A stretch of 64,000 bases of DNA from Massilia sp. 9096 (GTDB taxonomy: Bacteria; Pseudomonadota; Gammaproteobacteria; Burkholderiales; Burkholderiaceae_D): NCBI RefSeq assembly GCF_000745265.1, contig NZ_JQNN01000001.1, forward strand, positions 1,240,001 to 1,304,000. Reading direction: 5' to 3'. This document shows positions 1 to 8,559 of the stretch, piece by piece. The notes under the pieces are model-generated. The model saw only the letters and a program-made list of their open reading frames with translations, had not been told where the DNA came from and made no database searches. The translations under genes and the position numbers were made by a program. Each line of letters begins with the position of its first letter. Position 1 is the stretch's first letter.

Positions 1-1
1 C

Positions 2-964
2 GAGAACATGGGCGAAGTGATCGAAGTCGGCAACGCCGTCGACCGCGTCAAGGTCGGCGACATGGTCTGCCTGCCGTTCAACATCGGCTGCGGCTTTTGC
101 GAGAACTGCGAGCGCGGCCTGTCCGGCTTCTGCCTGACCGCCAACCCGGGCACGGCCGGCGCGGCCTACGGCTTTGCCGGCATGGGCCCGTACAGCGGCG
201 GCCAGGCCGAACTGCTGCGCGTGCCGTACGGCGACTACAACTGCCTGGTGCTGCCGGAAGACGCCAAGGAAAAGGAAAACGACTACGTGATGCTGTCCGA
301 TATCCTGCCGACCGGCTACCATGCGACCGAACTGGCCGGCGTCAAGCCGGGCGAATCGGTGGTGATCTACGGCGCCGGCCCGGTCGGCCTGATGGCCACG
401 ATGTCGGCCTTCATCAAGGGCGCCAGCGAGGTGTTCGTGGTCGACACCCACAAGGACCGCCTGGCGCTGGCCGAGAAGCTGGGCGCGGTCGCGATCGACG
501 ACACCGAAGGCGGCGGCGTGCAGAAGATCATGGACCTGACCGACGGCAAGGGCGCCGACTGCGGCTGCGAGTGCGTCGGCTACCAGTGCTGCGACAAGCA
601 CGGCAAGGAAGTGCCGAACCTGACCATGAACAACCTGGTGCAGACCGTGAAGGCCACCGGCGGCATCGGCGTGGTCGGCGTGTTCCTGCCGCAGGACCCG
701 GGCGCCAAGGACGCGCTGGCCAAGGAAGGCAAGCTGGCCTTCGACTTCGGCAATTTCTGGTTCAAGGGCCAGCGCATCGGCACCGGCCAGGCCAACGTCA
801 AGCATTACAACCGCTACCTGGCCAAGCTGATCCATGCCGGCAAGGCCAAGCCTTCGACCATCATCTCGCACGAACTGGCCCTGGCCGAAGCGGTCAAGGG
901 TTACGAGCAGTTCGACAAGCGCGCCGAAGGCTGGACCAAGGTCGTCCTGAAGCCCGGCAAGTGA
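2..964 (+). CDS. Zinc-dependent alcohol dehydrogenase, glutathione-independent formaldehyde dehydrogenase type (5' end outside window)
   Basis: The reading frame is already open at base 2 (Glu-Asn-Met), so the first roughly 65-70 residues, including the catalytic-zinc Cys and His, lie upstream of the window. The Met at base 8 is internal. The visible part has the four structural-zinc cysteines (CGFCENCERGLSGFC), the NAD-binding glycine motif GAGPVG and a long insert typical of the glutathione-independent formaldehyde dehydrogenase group. Members oxidise formaldehyde or other aldehydes and alcohols with NAD in the cytoplasm. A second member of the same family lies at 30291-31541. The gene converges on a LysR gene with a 31-base gap. 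The family call is firm; the substrate is inferred. Confidence 0.88.
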   Translation, partial: ENMGEVIEVGNAVDRVKVGDMVCLPFNIGCGFCENCERGLSGFCLTANPGTAGAAYGFAGMGPYSGGQAELLRVPYGDYNCLVLPEDAKEKENDYVMLSDILPTGYHATELAGVKPGESVVIYGAGPVGLMATMSAFIKGASEVFVVDTHKDRLALAEKLGAVAIDDTEGGGVQKIMDLTDGKGADCGCECVGYQCCDKHGKEVPNLTMNNLVQTVKATGGIGVVGVFLPQDPGAKDALAKEGKLAFDFGNFWFKGQRIGTGQANVKHYNRYLAKLIHAGKAKPSTIISHELALAEAVKGYEQFDKRAEGWTKVVLKPGK

Positions 965-995
965 GGGGAGGGCGCCGTCGCCCGCGCGGCGGTGC

Positions 996-1943
996 TCAGT
1001 GCGCAGCCGGCAGGCGTTCGGCCAGCGCATGCGTCAGCGCATCGCCCAGCGCATCGCCCAGCGCATCGACCAGCTGGGTCACGCGCGCCACCGTCTGCTT
1101 GGCCTTGGGCCAGACGACATGGATCGGCAGGCCCGGCGTCGCATGCGCTGGCAGGATCTGCAGCAGGCGGCCGGCGCCCAGGTCGCCATCGACCAGCCAG
1201 GTCGGCAGCTGCGCGATCCCCAGGCCGGCCAGCGCCAGTTCCAGCTGGGCCTCGGCGTTGCCGGCCACCACCTGGGCGTCGTGGATCCTGCGTTCGATGA
1301 CGGCGTTGCCGCGCTGGAGCAGCCACGGACTGACCGCGCCGTCGCCCCTGGCGTAGGCGATCGCCGCGTGGGCGTCGAGCGCTTCGACCGAGTCCGGCAC
1401 GCCGCGCGCGGCCAGGTAGGCCGGCGCGGCGCAAAAAATCTTGCGCTCCTGGCCGAGGAAGCGCTGTCCCAGCGACGCCGGCCAGGCCTGCGGCGTGCCG
1501 ATGCGCACCGCGACGTCGATGCCTTCGTCGTCGATGTCGACGAAGCGGTCGGTGAACGACAGCACCGGCTGCACGCGCGGGTAGCGCTGGAAAAACGGCA
1601 GCAGCAGCGGCAACACGATCCTCCTCCCGAAAGTGGCCGGCAAGTCGATGCGCAGGCGCCCGGACGGCAGGTCGGCGTCAAAACGCAAGGCCTGTTCGGC
1701 GGCTTCCAGGTCGCCCAGCACCTGGCTGCAGGCCGCCAGGTAGCGCGTGCCGGCATCGGTGAGCGCGAGGGTGCGCGTGGTGCGTTCGAACAGGCGCACC
1801 TGCAAGCGTGATTCGAGCCGCGCGATCGCCTTGCCGACCGCCGAGCCGGTCAAGTTCAGGCGCTCGGCCGCGCGCGTAAAACTGCCGGCTTTCGCCACCG
1901 CGACGAAGACGTCGACACCCTTGAGGCGCTCGCTGCTCTGCAT
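996..1943 (-). CDS. LysR family transcriptional regulator
   Basis: A 315-residue protein of normal LysR length. It has an N-terminal winged helix-turn-helix (about residues 8-60, with AKAGSFTRAAERLNLT) and a C-terminal periplasmic-binding-protein-like effector domain of the CrgA-like type. It is divergent from the MFS gene starting at 2053 with a 109-base shared promoter region that carries a perfect inverted repeat, so it probably regulates that exporter. The C terminus is odd: a tandem 12-base repeat encodes a repeated Ala-Leu-Gly-Asp block. The effector is unknown. Confidence 0.9.
   Translation of the reverse strand: MQSSERLKGVDVFVAVAKAGSFTRAAERLNLTGSAVGKAIARLESRLQVRLFERTTRTLALTDAGTRYLAACSQVLGDLEAAEQALRFDADLPSGRLRIDLPATFGRRIVLPLLLPFFQRYPRVQPVLSFTDRFVDIDDEGIDVAVRIGTPQAWPASLGQRFLGQERKIFCAAPAYLAARGVPDSVEALDAHAAIAYARGDGAVSPWLLQRGNAVIERRIHDAQVVAGNAEAQLELALAGLGIAQLPTWLVDGDLGAGRLLQILPAHATPGLPIHVVWPKAKQTVARVTQLVDALGDALGDALTHALAERLPAAH
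1035..1070. repeat. Three tandem 12-base units inside the LysR C terminus
   Basis: The unit CAGCGCATCGCC occurs at 1035-1046 and 1047-1058, and once more at 1059-1070 with one mismatch. On the minus strand it encodes Asp-Ala-Leu-Gly repeats at the end of the LysR protein. Because 12 is a multiple of 3, copy-number change would lengthen or shorten the protein without shifting the frame. Confidence 0.85.
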
Positions 1944-1952
1944 GATCGATTC

Positions 1953-1967
1953 CGGAATTTAGTTCCG
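1953..1967. promoter_or_regulatory. Candidate LysR operator, inverted repeat CGGAA-N5-TTCCG
   Basis: A perfect 5-base dyad with a 5-base spacer lies 10 bases upstream of the LysR start, in the divergent region shared with the MFS gene. Dyads of this kind in LysR/target intergenic regions are commonly regulator binding sites. No footprint-level evidence can be drawn from sequence alone. Confidence 0.4.
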
Positions 1968-2052
1968 CTAATTATAGAGAAAATACCCGAGATAGGAATT
2001 CTGGTTACAAATAGGATGGCAGGCCAACCCACTTGACAATAAAAACACAGCC

Positions 2053-3243
2053 ATGCCACCAGAATCCCTAGCGCCAGGCTTCAGCGCGACCCCGGGCCGT
2101 CCGGGCAGCGCGATCTCGATCCTGATCCTCGCCATCGCCGCCTTCGTCATCGTCACCACCGAGTACCTGATCGTCGGCCTGCTGCCGGCGCTGTCGCGCG
2201 ACCTCGGCATCTCGATTTCGCTGGCCGGCCAGCTCGTGACGCTGTTCGCGTTCACGGTGATGCTGTTCGGGCCGCCGCTGACGGCCCGGCTGTCGCACCT
2301 GGACCGCAAGCGCCTGTTCGTCGCGATCCTGCTGGTGTTCGCCGCGTCCAACGCGCTGGCGGCGCTGGCCTCGAACATCTGGGTGCTGGCGCTGGCGCGC
2401 TTCATCCCGGCGCTGGCGCTGCCGGTGTTCTGGGGCACGGCGAGCGAGACCGCCGGCCAGCTCGCAGGTCCCGAGCAGGCCGGGCAGGCGGTGTCGAAGG
2501 TATACCTGGGCATCTCCGGGGCGCTGCTGTTCGGCATTCCGCTCGGCACCGTCGCCGCCAACAGCATCGGCTGGCGCAGCGCGTTCTGGCTGCTGGCCGT
2601 GCTGTCGCTGCTGATCGCCGCCGCGCTGTGGGCGCTGATGCCGGCCGTGGCGCGCAGCGAGCGGCTCGACTTCAAGCAGCAGGCGCGCCTGTTCCGCGAG
2701 CCGTACTTCCTGGCCAACGTGGTTCTGTCGGTGCTGGTGTTTACCGCCATGTTCACGGCCTACACCTACCTGGCCGACCTGCTCGAGCGCGTCGCCGGGG
2801 TGGCGCCGGCCCGGGTCGGCTGGTGGCTGATGGGTTTCGGTGCGATCGGCCTGCTCGGCAACTGGGCCGGGGGCAAGGCGGTCGACCGCGCGCCGCTCAA
2901 GGCCACCGCGCTGTTTTGCGCCTTGCTCGCGCTCGGGATGGCGCTGAGCGTGCCGCTGGCGCATGCCGGCCTGGCTTTCTGCGCCGTGTTGGCGCTGTGG
3001 GGCATCGCCTACACGGCGCTGTTCCCGATCTGCCAGGTGCGCGTGATGAAGTCGGCGACCCATTCGCAGGCGCTGGCGGGGACCACCAACGTGTCGGCGG
3101 CCAACGCCGGCATCGGCATCGGCGCGATCATCGGCGGTGTCGCGATTCCGCTGTGGGGGCTGGACAAGATCGTCTACATCGCCGCGGCTGTCGCCGTGCT
3201 GGCCGCCGCGGCCGCCCCGGCGGTGGCGCGCCTGCGCCGCTGA
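2053..3243 (+). CDS. MFS transporter, DHA1-type sugar/drug efflux family (AraJ/YdhP-like)
   Basis: A 396-residue protein with about 12 hydrophobic segments, the usual MFS layout. The segment TTEYLIVGLLPALS in helix 1 is characteristic of the AraJ/YdhP-like branch of proton-driven exporters in the inner membrane. It is divergent from the LysR gene at 996-1943, which is likely its regulator, and is followed by the EthD gene, with only 51 bases to that gene's ATG. The exported compound is unknown. The family is clear and the annotated start (ATG at 2053) is the first plausible one. Confidence 0.88.
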   Translation: MPPESLAPGFSATPGRPGSAISILILAIAAFVIVTTEYLIVGLLPALSRDLGISISLAGQLVTLFAFTVMLFGPPLTARLSHLDRKRLFVAILLVFAASNALAALASNIWVLALARFIPALALPVFWGTASETAGQLAGPEQAGQAVSKVYLGISGALLFGIPLGTVAANSIGWRSAFWLLAVLSLLIAAALWALMPAVARSERLDFKQQARLFREPYFLANVVLSVLVFTAMFTAYTYLADLLERVAGVAPARVGWWLMGFGAIGLLGNWAGGKAVDRAPLKATALFCALLALGMALSVPLAHAGLAFCAVLALWGIAYTALFPICQVRVMKSATHSQALAGTTNVSAANAGIGIGAIIGGVAIPLWGLDKIVYIAAAVAVLAAAAAPAVARLRR

Positions 3244-3294
3244 AGCCTGATGCACCGTAGTCAACCTTTCAATCTCAACCGCTGGAGGAACACC

Positions 3295-4296
3295 ATGAGC
3301 ACCGAGTTCGATCGTAGCGATAACCTGCATCGTCCCCCGCTGGGACAAACGCGCGAAGGTGGCACGGCGCCGCTGATCGTGACCCCGACCTTCGTCAGCC
3401 GGGTCGACGATACGGCGCGGGGCGAGCGTCCGCAGGATGCGGGCGCGTCGAAGAGCCGCCACGGGCACGAAGTGCACCTGCCCAACTGGCGTCCCCATGC
3501 GCTGGCGCTGGAAGGCGATCCCAACCTGGCGTTCGAGCACTGGGACGAATACTGGCGCAAGGTGCACGGTCCGAAGTTCGCCTGGGACGAGCCGGGCAGC
3601 TCGTCGGCGCTGGTGCTGCGCTATGACCAGGTGCACCGGATCGCCTCGGGACCGTCCTCGATCTTCCCGCCGCCGTACCGCGCGATGGTCGACGAGGCCG
3701 GCCGCCTGCCGTCGGACCCGCACAAGCGCGTCCCGCCGCTGCGCCGTCCGCGCTGGGACGGCTTCGCCTACATCGCCTACGCCGACCAGGACGATATTCA
3801 GCGTACGCTCGGCCAGGACAAGTTCGCCGAGCGCATCGTCGCCGACGAGCAGACCGCCTTTCGCATGGTCACGCGCGAGATCACGCGCGAACTCATCCTG
3901 ATCCCGAGCGAGCGTCACCGCGATCCGGTCAGCCTGGTCAAGATTCACATGCGCGCGCCCGCGCTGTCGCGCGAGGAGTTCCAGCGCCGCCTGCTGCGCG
4001 AGCACGCGCCGCTCGTCATGGCCAATGCCGCCACGCGCGAATTCGTGCGACGCTACGCCCAGCTGCACAACATCGGGTCGACCCAGCACGATCCCGAGGG
4101 GGGCAAGATCGACGCGGTCTCGGTGCTGTCGTTCGCATCCCTCAACGACGTCGAGGACTACCTGGTCAGCGCCGACCACGCCGCGATCGAGGCGTCCGAG
4201 AACGCGCTGCAGGGCGAAGGCTCGGAATGGTGGACGGCGCTGAACTACAGCGTGATCAACCGCATCCTGCCCGAGCGCGCGACCGACTTGTCCTGA
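3295..4296 (+). CDS. EthD domain protein
   Basis: ATG at 3295 is preferred to the in-frame ATG at 3250 because TGGAGG sits 7 bases before it. The product is 333 residues and appears to hold two EthD-like ferredoxin-fold halves. The first is around FEHWDEYWRKVHGPKFAWD and the second around residues 220-310 (SREEFQRRLLREHAPLV). EthD domains occur in the fungal and bacterial ether and polyketide degradation context as dimeric alpha/beta-barrel proteins, often of unknown catalytic role. It may be co-transcribed with the upstream exporter. The function is not known. Confidence 0.75.
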   Translation: MSTEFDRSDNLHRPPLGQTREGGTAPLIVTPTFVSRVDDTARGERPQDAGASKSRHGHEVHLPNWRPHALALEGDPNLAFEHWDEYWRKVHGPKFAWDEPGSSSALVLRYDQVHRIASGPSSIFPPPYRAMVDEAGRLPSDPHKRVPPLRRPRWDGFAYIAYADQDDIQRTLGQDKFAERIVADEQTAFRMVTREITRELILIPSERHRDPVSLVKIHMRAPALSREEFQRRLLREHAPLVMANAATREFVRRYAQLHNIGSTQHDPEGGKIDAVSVLSFASLNDVEDYLVSADHAAIEASENALQGEGSEWWTALNYSVINRILPERATDLS

Positions 4297-4300
4297 TCGC

Positions 4301-5521
4301 TCAAGTCCCTGGACCGCGCGCCAGGCCACGCGCCAGCGCCGGGCGGTCCAGGCTGCGCTCGAACGCCGCCAGCACCAGGCACGCGAGCGCATGTCCGGTC
4401 AGGTTGGTCAGCAAGCGGCACTTCATGGTGCGGTCGATCGCGACCAGCATCGCCACGGTCTCGGGCGGCACCACCTGCAGCAGCGCCGCCGTGGCCGCCA
4501 CGGTCGCCAGCGCCGAGCCGGTGACGCCGGCGGCGCCGCGGCTGCTGACCAGGCCGACGCCCAGCATCACGCCCAGTTCGCGCCAGCCCAGCTGGACGTG
4601 CGAGGCCTCGGCCAGGAACACCAGGGCGATGCCGATGTACAGGTAGGTGCCGGCCAGGTTCAGCGAATACGAGAAAGGCAGCACGACGTCGCTCAGGCGG
4701 CGCGGGCAGCCCAGGCGCTCGAGCTTGTCGCCCAGCGGGGCCAAGGCCGCCAGCGTCGCCCCGGTGACGGCGACCAGCAGCAGCTCCTCGCGCAGGAACA
4801 CCAGCAGGCGCGCAAGCGAAACGCGCGCCAGGCGCGCCACCGCGCCGTAGACCACCACGACGAACACGATGCTGACCAGGTTGATGGCGGCGATGAAGCG
4901 CAGCAGCGGCAGCAGCGCGCCCAGGCCGCCATGCCCGGCCGCCGACGCCATCGCGCCGAACGCCGCGAACGGCGAAAACCACAGCAGCACGCGCACCGCC
5001 GCCAGCAGCGTCGTGCGGCCGCGCTCGACCCAGGCCAGCAGCGGCGTGCGCGGCCACAGGCTGGCGGCCATCCCGACCGGCACGGCCAGCGCCAGCGCCA
5101 CCAGGTTGGTGGCCGGCAGCGCCTGGAAACGATTGATCCATTCAGGCAGCGCGCGCTGCGCCAGCGCCGCGTGATGCGCCAGCACGGCGCCGCCGTCGGC
5201 CACCGCCGCCGTGTCGATACCCGGTTCGAGCAGCCAGCCCGCGACCAGGCCGGCCAGCATCGACAGCAGCGACATCGCGCCGAAGTACGCCAGCATCGCC
5301 AGGCCCAGGCGGCCGAGTGCGCGGTTGCGGCCCAGGGCCGTCGTGCCGTCGGCCAGCATGCAAAAGATCAGCGGACACATCAGCCACCCGAGCAGCTGGA
5401 TGAAGCCGTCGCTGAGCACGTGCGCGCGCGTGGCCGCCGCCGGCGCGATCAAGCCGAACGCGAGTCCGGCGCCGATGGCCAGCACCAGCGCCAGGACCGA
5501 AGCGCGGGAGGAAATGCGCAA
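4301..5521 (-). CDS. Dicarboxylate/amino acid:cation symporter (DctA/GltP family)
   Basis: A 406-residue membrane protein of the DAACS family, which couples Na+ or H+ entry to uptake of C4-dicarboxylates or acidic amino acids. Family signatures are visible: a serine-rich loop equivalent followed by SSRGAAGVTGS, and near the C terminus DRTMKCRLLTNLTGHA, matching the DRFM...R..TN conserved helix. The acidic residue pattern is slightly degenerate compared with DctA. It converges with the EthD gene (4-base gap) and follows the methyltransferase gene on the same strand (17-base gap). The substrate is inferred only at family level. Confidence 0.85.
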   Translation of the reverse strand: MRISSRASVLALVLAIGAGLAFGLIAPAAATRAHVLSDGFIQLLGWLMCPLIFCMLADGTTALGRNRALGRLGLAMLAYFGAMSLLSMLAGLVAGWLLEPGIDTAAVADGGAVLAHHAALAQRALPEWINRFQALPATNLVALALAVPVGMAASLWPRTPLLAWVERGRTTLLAAVRVLLWFSPFAAFGAMASAAGHGGLGALLPLLRFIAAINLVSIVFVVVVYGAVARLARVSLARLLVFLREELLLVAVTGATLAALAPLGDKLERLGCPRRLSDVVLPFSYSLNLAGTYLYIGIALVFLAEASHVQLGWRELGVMLGVGLVSSRGAAGVTGSALATVAATAALLQVVPPETVAMLVAIDRTMKCRLLTNLTGHALACLVLAAFERSLDRPALARGLARGPGT

Positions 5522-5538
5522 AGCCGGTCGCAGCCGGG

Positions 5539-6309
5539 CTACAGCCGGCCGATGCGCATGTGGATCGGCCAGCGCACCGTGCGCTCGACCGCCGGGTCAC
5601 CCCAGGCCGTCGCCAGCTCGCCAGCGAAGTCGGCCAGCAGCGCCTCGCGGCCGGCTTCCCTGGCGTTGCGCAGCGCCGACCAGGTGCTCAGGTAGCCGAG
5701 GAACTGCGGCAGCGACCAGGCGCAGCGCAGTTCCAGCGGCGCCGCGGCCAGTTCGGGGAAGGGAAAGTCGATGGTCGCGTAGCCGCTGTCGACGAGTTGC
5801 CGTTCGGGCGGCCAGTAGGGGCCGATCTCGTCGCGGTAGAAACGCCCGAAGCGCTCGGCCAGCGGGTTCTCCAGTTCGAGCACGCCGTAGCTGACCAGCG
5901 CCAGCACGGCGCCGGGCATGGCGATGCGGCGCGCTTCGCGATAAAAGGCCGGCAGATCGAACCAGTGCGCGGCCTGCGCCGCCGTGACCAGGCTGGCGCC
6001 GGCGTCGGCCAGCGAGATATGCTCGGCGGACGCCTGGCGGTAGTCGATCCGGTCGTCGATGCGCTGGTCGACGAAGGCGTTGGCGATCTGGTCGGCGCTG
6101 GGGTCGATGCCGACCACGTGCTCGAAGCAGGGCGCCAGCAGGCGCGTCAGCTGGCCGTTGCCGCAGCCGACGTCGACGGCCAGGCGCCGGTCCGGCGCCA
6201 GCTCGGCAAGGCGGGCCGCCAGCGCGGGCGGGTATTCGGGCCGGAAGCGGGCGTAGGCGCTGCCGCCCTGGTCGAACCAGTTGCGCGCGGCTGGGGCGGA
6301 AGTCGGCAT
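5539..6309 (-). CDS. Class I SAM-dependent methyltransferase
   Basis: A 256-residue soluble protein with the SAM-binding motif I AVDVGCGNGQLTRLL at about residues 44-58, followed by the acidic motif II region GIDPS and the post-motif region around SLVTAAQAAHWFD. The architecture matches methyltransferase domain 11-type proteins near small-molecule methylases (trans-aconitate-like size). It probably shares a transcript with the downstream symporter. The acceptor is unknown. Confidence 0.85.
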   Translation of the reverse strand: MPTSAPAARNWFDQGGSAYARFRPEYPPALAARLAELAPDRRLAVDVGCGNGQLTRLLAPCFEHVVGIDPSADQIANAFVDQRIDDRIDYRQASAEHISLADAGASLVTAAQAAHWFDLPAFYREARRIAMPGAVLALVSYGVLELENPLAERFGRFYRDEIGPYWPPERQLVDSGYATIDFPFPELAAAPLELRCAWSLPQFLGYLSTWSALRNAREAGREALLADFAGELATAWGDPAVERTVRWPIHMRIGRL

Positions 6310-6379
6310 GGGCTCTGTCCTCGAAACGTGTCGGCCCCCATGATACCCGCAGCGGCCGGCCGCATGCTCATGCCCGCGC

Positions 6380-7729
6380 TCAGGCGGCCTTGTGCTCCCT
6401 GACGATGCCGCGGTAGATCAGGAAGGTGGCGAGCAGGCTGACCACGCCGGCGCCGGCCATCCAGTAACCGGGCGCCGCCTTGTCGCCGGTGGTTTCGATC
6501 AGCCAGGTCGACAGCAGCGGCGTCATGCCGCCGAACAGCGCCGTGGCCAAGCTGTAGGCCAGCGAAAAGCCGGTGGTGCGGATCTGGACCGGGATGATCT
6601 CGGTGAGGGCGACGATGGTGGCGCCGTTGTAGCTGCCGTACAGGAAGGACAGCCACAGTTCGATCATGACCATGTGGCCGAAGCTCGGGTTGGCGATCAG
6701 CCAGGACAATGCCGGGTAGGCGGTGATGGCGGTCAGCGCGGCGCACACCGCCATCACCGGCCAGCGCCCGATGCGGTCCGACACCGCGCCCATGACCGGC
6801 AGCCAGATGAAGTTCGACAGGCCGACGCACAGCGTGACCAGCAGGCTTTCCTCGGTCGTCAGTTTCAGCACGCTCTTGCCGAAGGTCGGCGTGTATACGG
6901 TGATCAGGTAGAACGCGACCGTGGTCAGCACCACCAGCATGGTGCCGGCCGTGACCAGCGCCCAGTTGGCGCCGATCGTGCGCATCATCTGGCCGAAGGT
7001 CGGGCGGGTCTTTTGCGCCAGGTAGGCTTCGGTTTCCTGCAGCGACTTGCGGATGTAGAACACCACCGGGATGATCGAGCAGCCGATGAAGAACGGAATC
7101 CTCCAGCCCCAGTCGGCGATGACGTCCTTCGCCATGGTCTGGTTCAGCGCATAGCCCAGGGCGGCCGAGCAGATCACCGCGAGCTGCTGGCTGGCCGACT
7201 GCCAGCTGACGTAAAAGCCCTTGTTGCCGGGCGTGGCCATCTCGGACAGGTAGACCGACACGCCGCCCAGTTCGACGCCGGCCGAAAAGCCCTGCAGCAG
7301 GCGCCCCAGCAGCACCAGCAGCGGCGCCATCAGGCCGATGGTCGCGTAACCCGGCACGAAGGCGATCAGCGCGGTGCCCGAGGCCATGATCGCCAGCGTC
7401 AGCACCAGCCCCTTGCGGCGGCCGATGCGGTCGATGTAGCTGCCCAGGAAGATCGCGCCCAGCGGCCGCATGAAGAAGCCGGCGCCGAAGGTCGCGAAGG
7501 TCATCATCAATCCGGCGTATTCGCTCGTGGCCGGGAAGAACGCGGCGGCGATGTGCGTCGCGTAGAACCCGAACAGGAAGAAGTCGTACATCTCGATGAA
7601 GTTCCCGCTCGTCACGCGGATGACGGTCGACAGCTTCGAGTGGCGGCGCGCCGGCTGCGGGTTCGCGTCCGATACGCCCGGCGCCGCGCGCTCGGCGGGT
7701 TTCAATTTCGCTGCGGATTGAATCGACAT
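6380..7729 (-). CDS. MFS transporter of the metabolite:H+ symporter group, citrate/tricarballylate type
   Basis: A 449-residue, 12-helix transporter. The N-terminal block [20 protein letters not shown] and the loop motif DRIGRRKG are typical of metabolite:H+ symporters such as CitA and TcuC, which import citrate or tricarballylate with protons. It is the last gene of a leftward set: porin, solute-binding protein, MFS. The gap to the preceding binding-protein gene is 21 bases, which suggests one operon for uptake of an organic acid. That substrate is inferred from family only. Confidence 0.88.
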   Translation of the reverse strand: MSIQSAAKLKPAERAAPGVSDANPQPARRHSKLSTVIRVTSGNFIEMYDFFLFGFYATHIAAAFFPATSEYAGLMMTFATFGAGFFMRPLGAIFLGSYIDRIGRRKGLVLTLAIMASGTALIAFVPGYATIGLMAPLLVLLGRLLQGFSAGVELGGVSVYLSEMATPGNKGFYVSWQSASQQLAVICSAALGYALNQTMAKDVIADWGWRIPFFIGCSIIPVVFYIRKSLQETEAYLAQKTRPTFGQMMRTIGANWALVTAGTMLVVLTTVAFYLITVYTPTFGKSVLKLTTEESLLVTLCVGLSNFIWLPVMGAVSDRIGRWPVMAVCAALTAITAYPALSWLIANPSFGHMVMIELWLSFLYGSYNGATIVALTEIIPVQIRTTGFSLAYSLATALFGGMTPLLSTWLIETTGDKAAPGYWMAGAGVVSLLATFLIYRGIVREHKAA

Positions 7730-7750
7730 GGTGAGCTCCTGTGACGTGGA

Positions 7751-8542
7751 TCAGCGTGCGGGCGCGGCCGGTTCCAGGCCGGACGCGGCGACGACGGGTG
7801 CATTGGCCGGCGCGCTCAGGAAGCGCAGCAGCGCGCGTCCGGCGTCCGGATGCGGCGCGCCGCGCACGATCGCGCCGGAAAACTCGGTCTTCATCTGCAC
7901 CTCGTCCGGCAGCAGGCCGACGATGTCGATGCCCTTGACCGGCGCCAGTTCGCTGCGCTGCTGGCAGCCGAAATCGGCGTCGCCGTGGGCGACGATTTCG
8001 CCGACCGGCGTGGCCGGGATCTGCGCGGCCTTGCCTTCCATCTGCTGGCGGATGCCGAGCTTGTCTATCAGCTGGCGCTTGATGTATTCCCCGCTGGCGC
8101 TGTCCGAGTAGGCGACGTGCGAGGCGTGCAGGAAGGCCGCACGCAGACCGGCGACGCTGCTGATGTCGGGGTGGGGGGCGCCGTGGCGTACCGCGCAGGC
8201 GATCGGCGAGTTGGCCAGGACGACCTTGCTGCCGGCTTCCAGCTTGCCCTCGGCCATCAGCTTGTCGAGCGCGTCGCCGACCATGATCACGACGTCGATC
8301 GGCTCGCCGCGCGCCAGGCGTGCGGGAATCGCATTCTTGGTCGCGCCCATCGACGGGCCCCATTCGGACACCAGGTGGTCGCCGCTGGCGCGCTCGAACG
8401 GGCCGGCCAGGTCCTTGTAGGCCTGGGCGAAGCCGCCCGAGCTGACCACGTGCAGGTCGGCGGCCTGGGCGGCGCTGCCGCCGGCCAGGGCCAGCGCGGC
8501 CAGTGCCGCGAAGGTGAAGTGCTTGAGGTGATGTGCTCGCAT
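7751..8542 (-). CDS. Periplasmic solute-binding protein (ModA-like, SBP_bac_11 type)
   Basis: ATG at 8542 begins a 263-residue protein with a clear Sec signal peptide (HFTFAALAALALAGGSAAQA, cleavage near residue 28). The mature region LHVVSSGGFAQAYKDLAGPF and the PIDVVIMVGDALDKL segment match the molybdate-binding-like family, many members of which bind organic anions instead. No ABC permease or ATPase gene is nearby. The gene lies between a porin and an MFS symporter, so it may feed the symporter or act as a scavenger or sensor. Longer in-frame extensions upstream run into the porin gene and are rejected. Confidence 0.85.
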   Translation of the reverse strand: MRAHHLKHFTFAALAALALAGGSAAQAADLHVVSSGGFAQAYKDLAGPFERASGDHLVSEWGPSMGATKNAIPARLARGEPIDVVIMVGDALDKLMAEGKLEAGSKVVLANSPIACAVRHGAPHPDISSVAGLRAAFLHASHVAYSDSASGEYIKRQLIDKLGIRQQMEGKAAQIPATPVGEIVAHGDADFGCQQRSELAPVKGIDIVGLLPDEVQMKTEFSGAIVRGAPHPDAGRALLRFLSAPANAPVVAASGLEPAAPAR

Positions 8543-8559
8543 GATCGATCTTGTCTCCG

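Noticed and set aside
2033..2038. TTGACA just before the MFS start as a -35 box
   Set aside because: A -10 at the right distance would fall inside the coding region at about 2056, where no suitable sequence exists.
2068..4392. A 774-residue minus-strand open frame
   Set aside because: It lies antisense to the MFS and EthD genes, is rich in Arg, Gln, His and Gly, and has no domain. It is a high-GC shadow frame.
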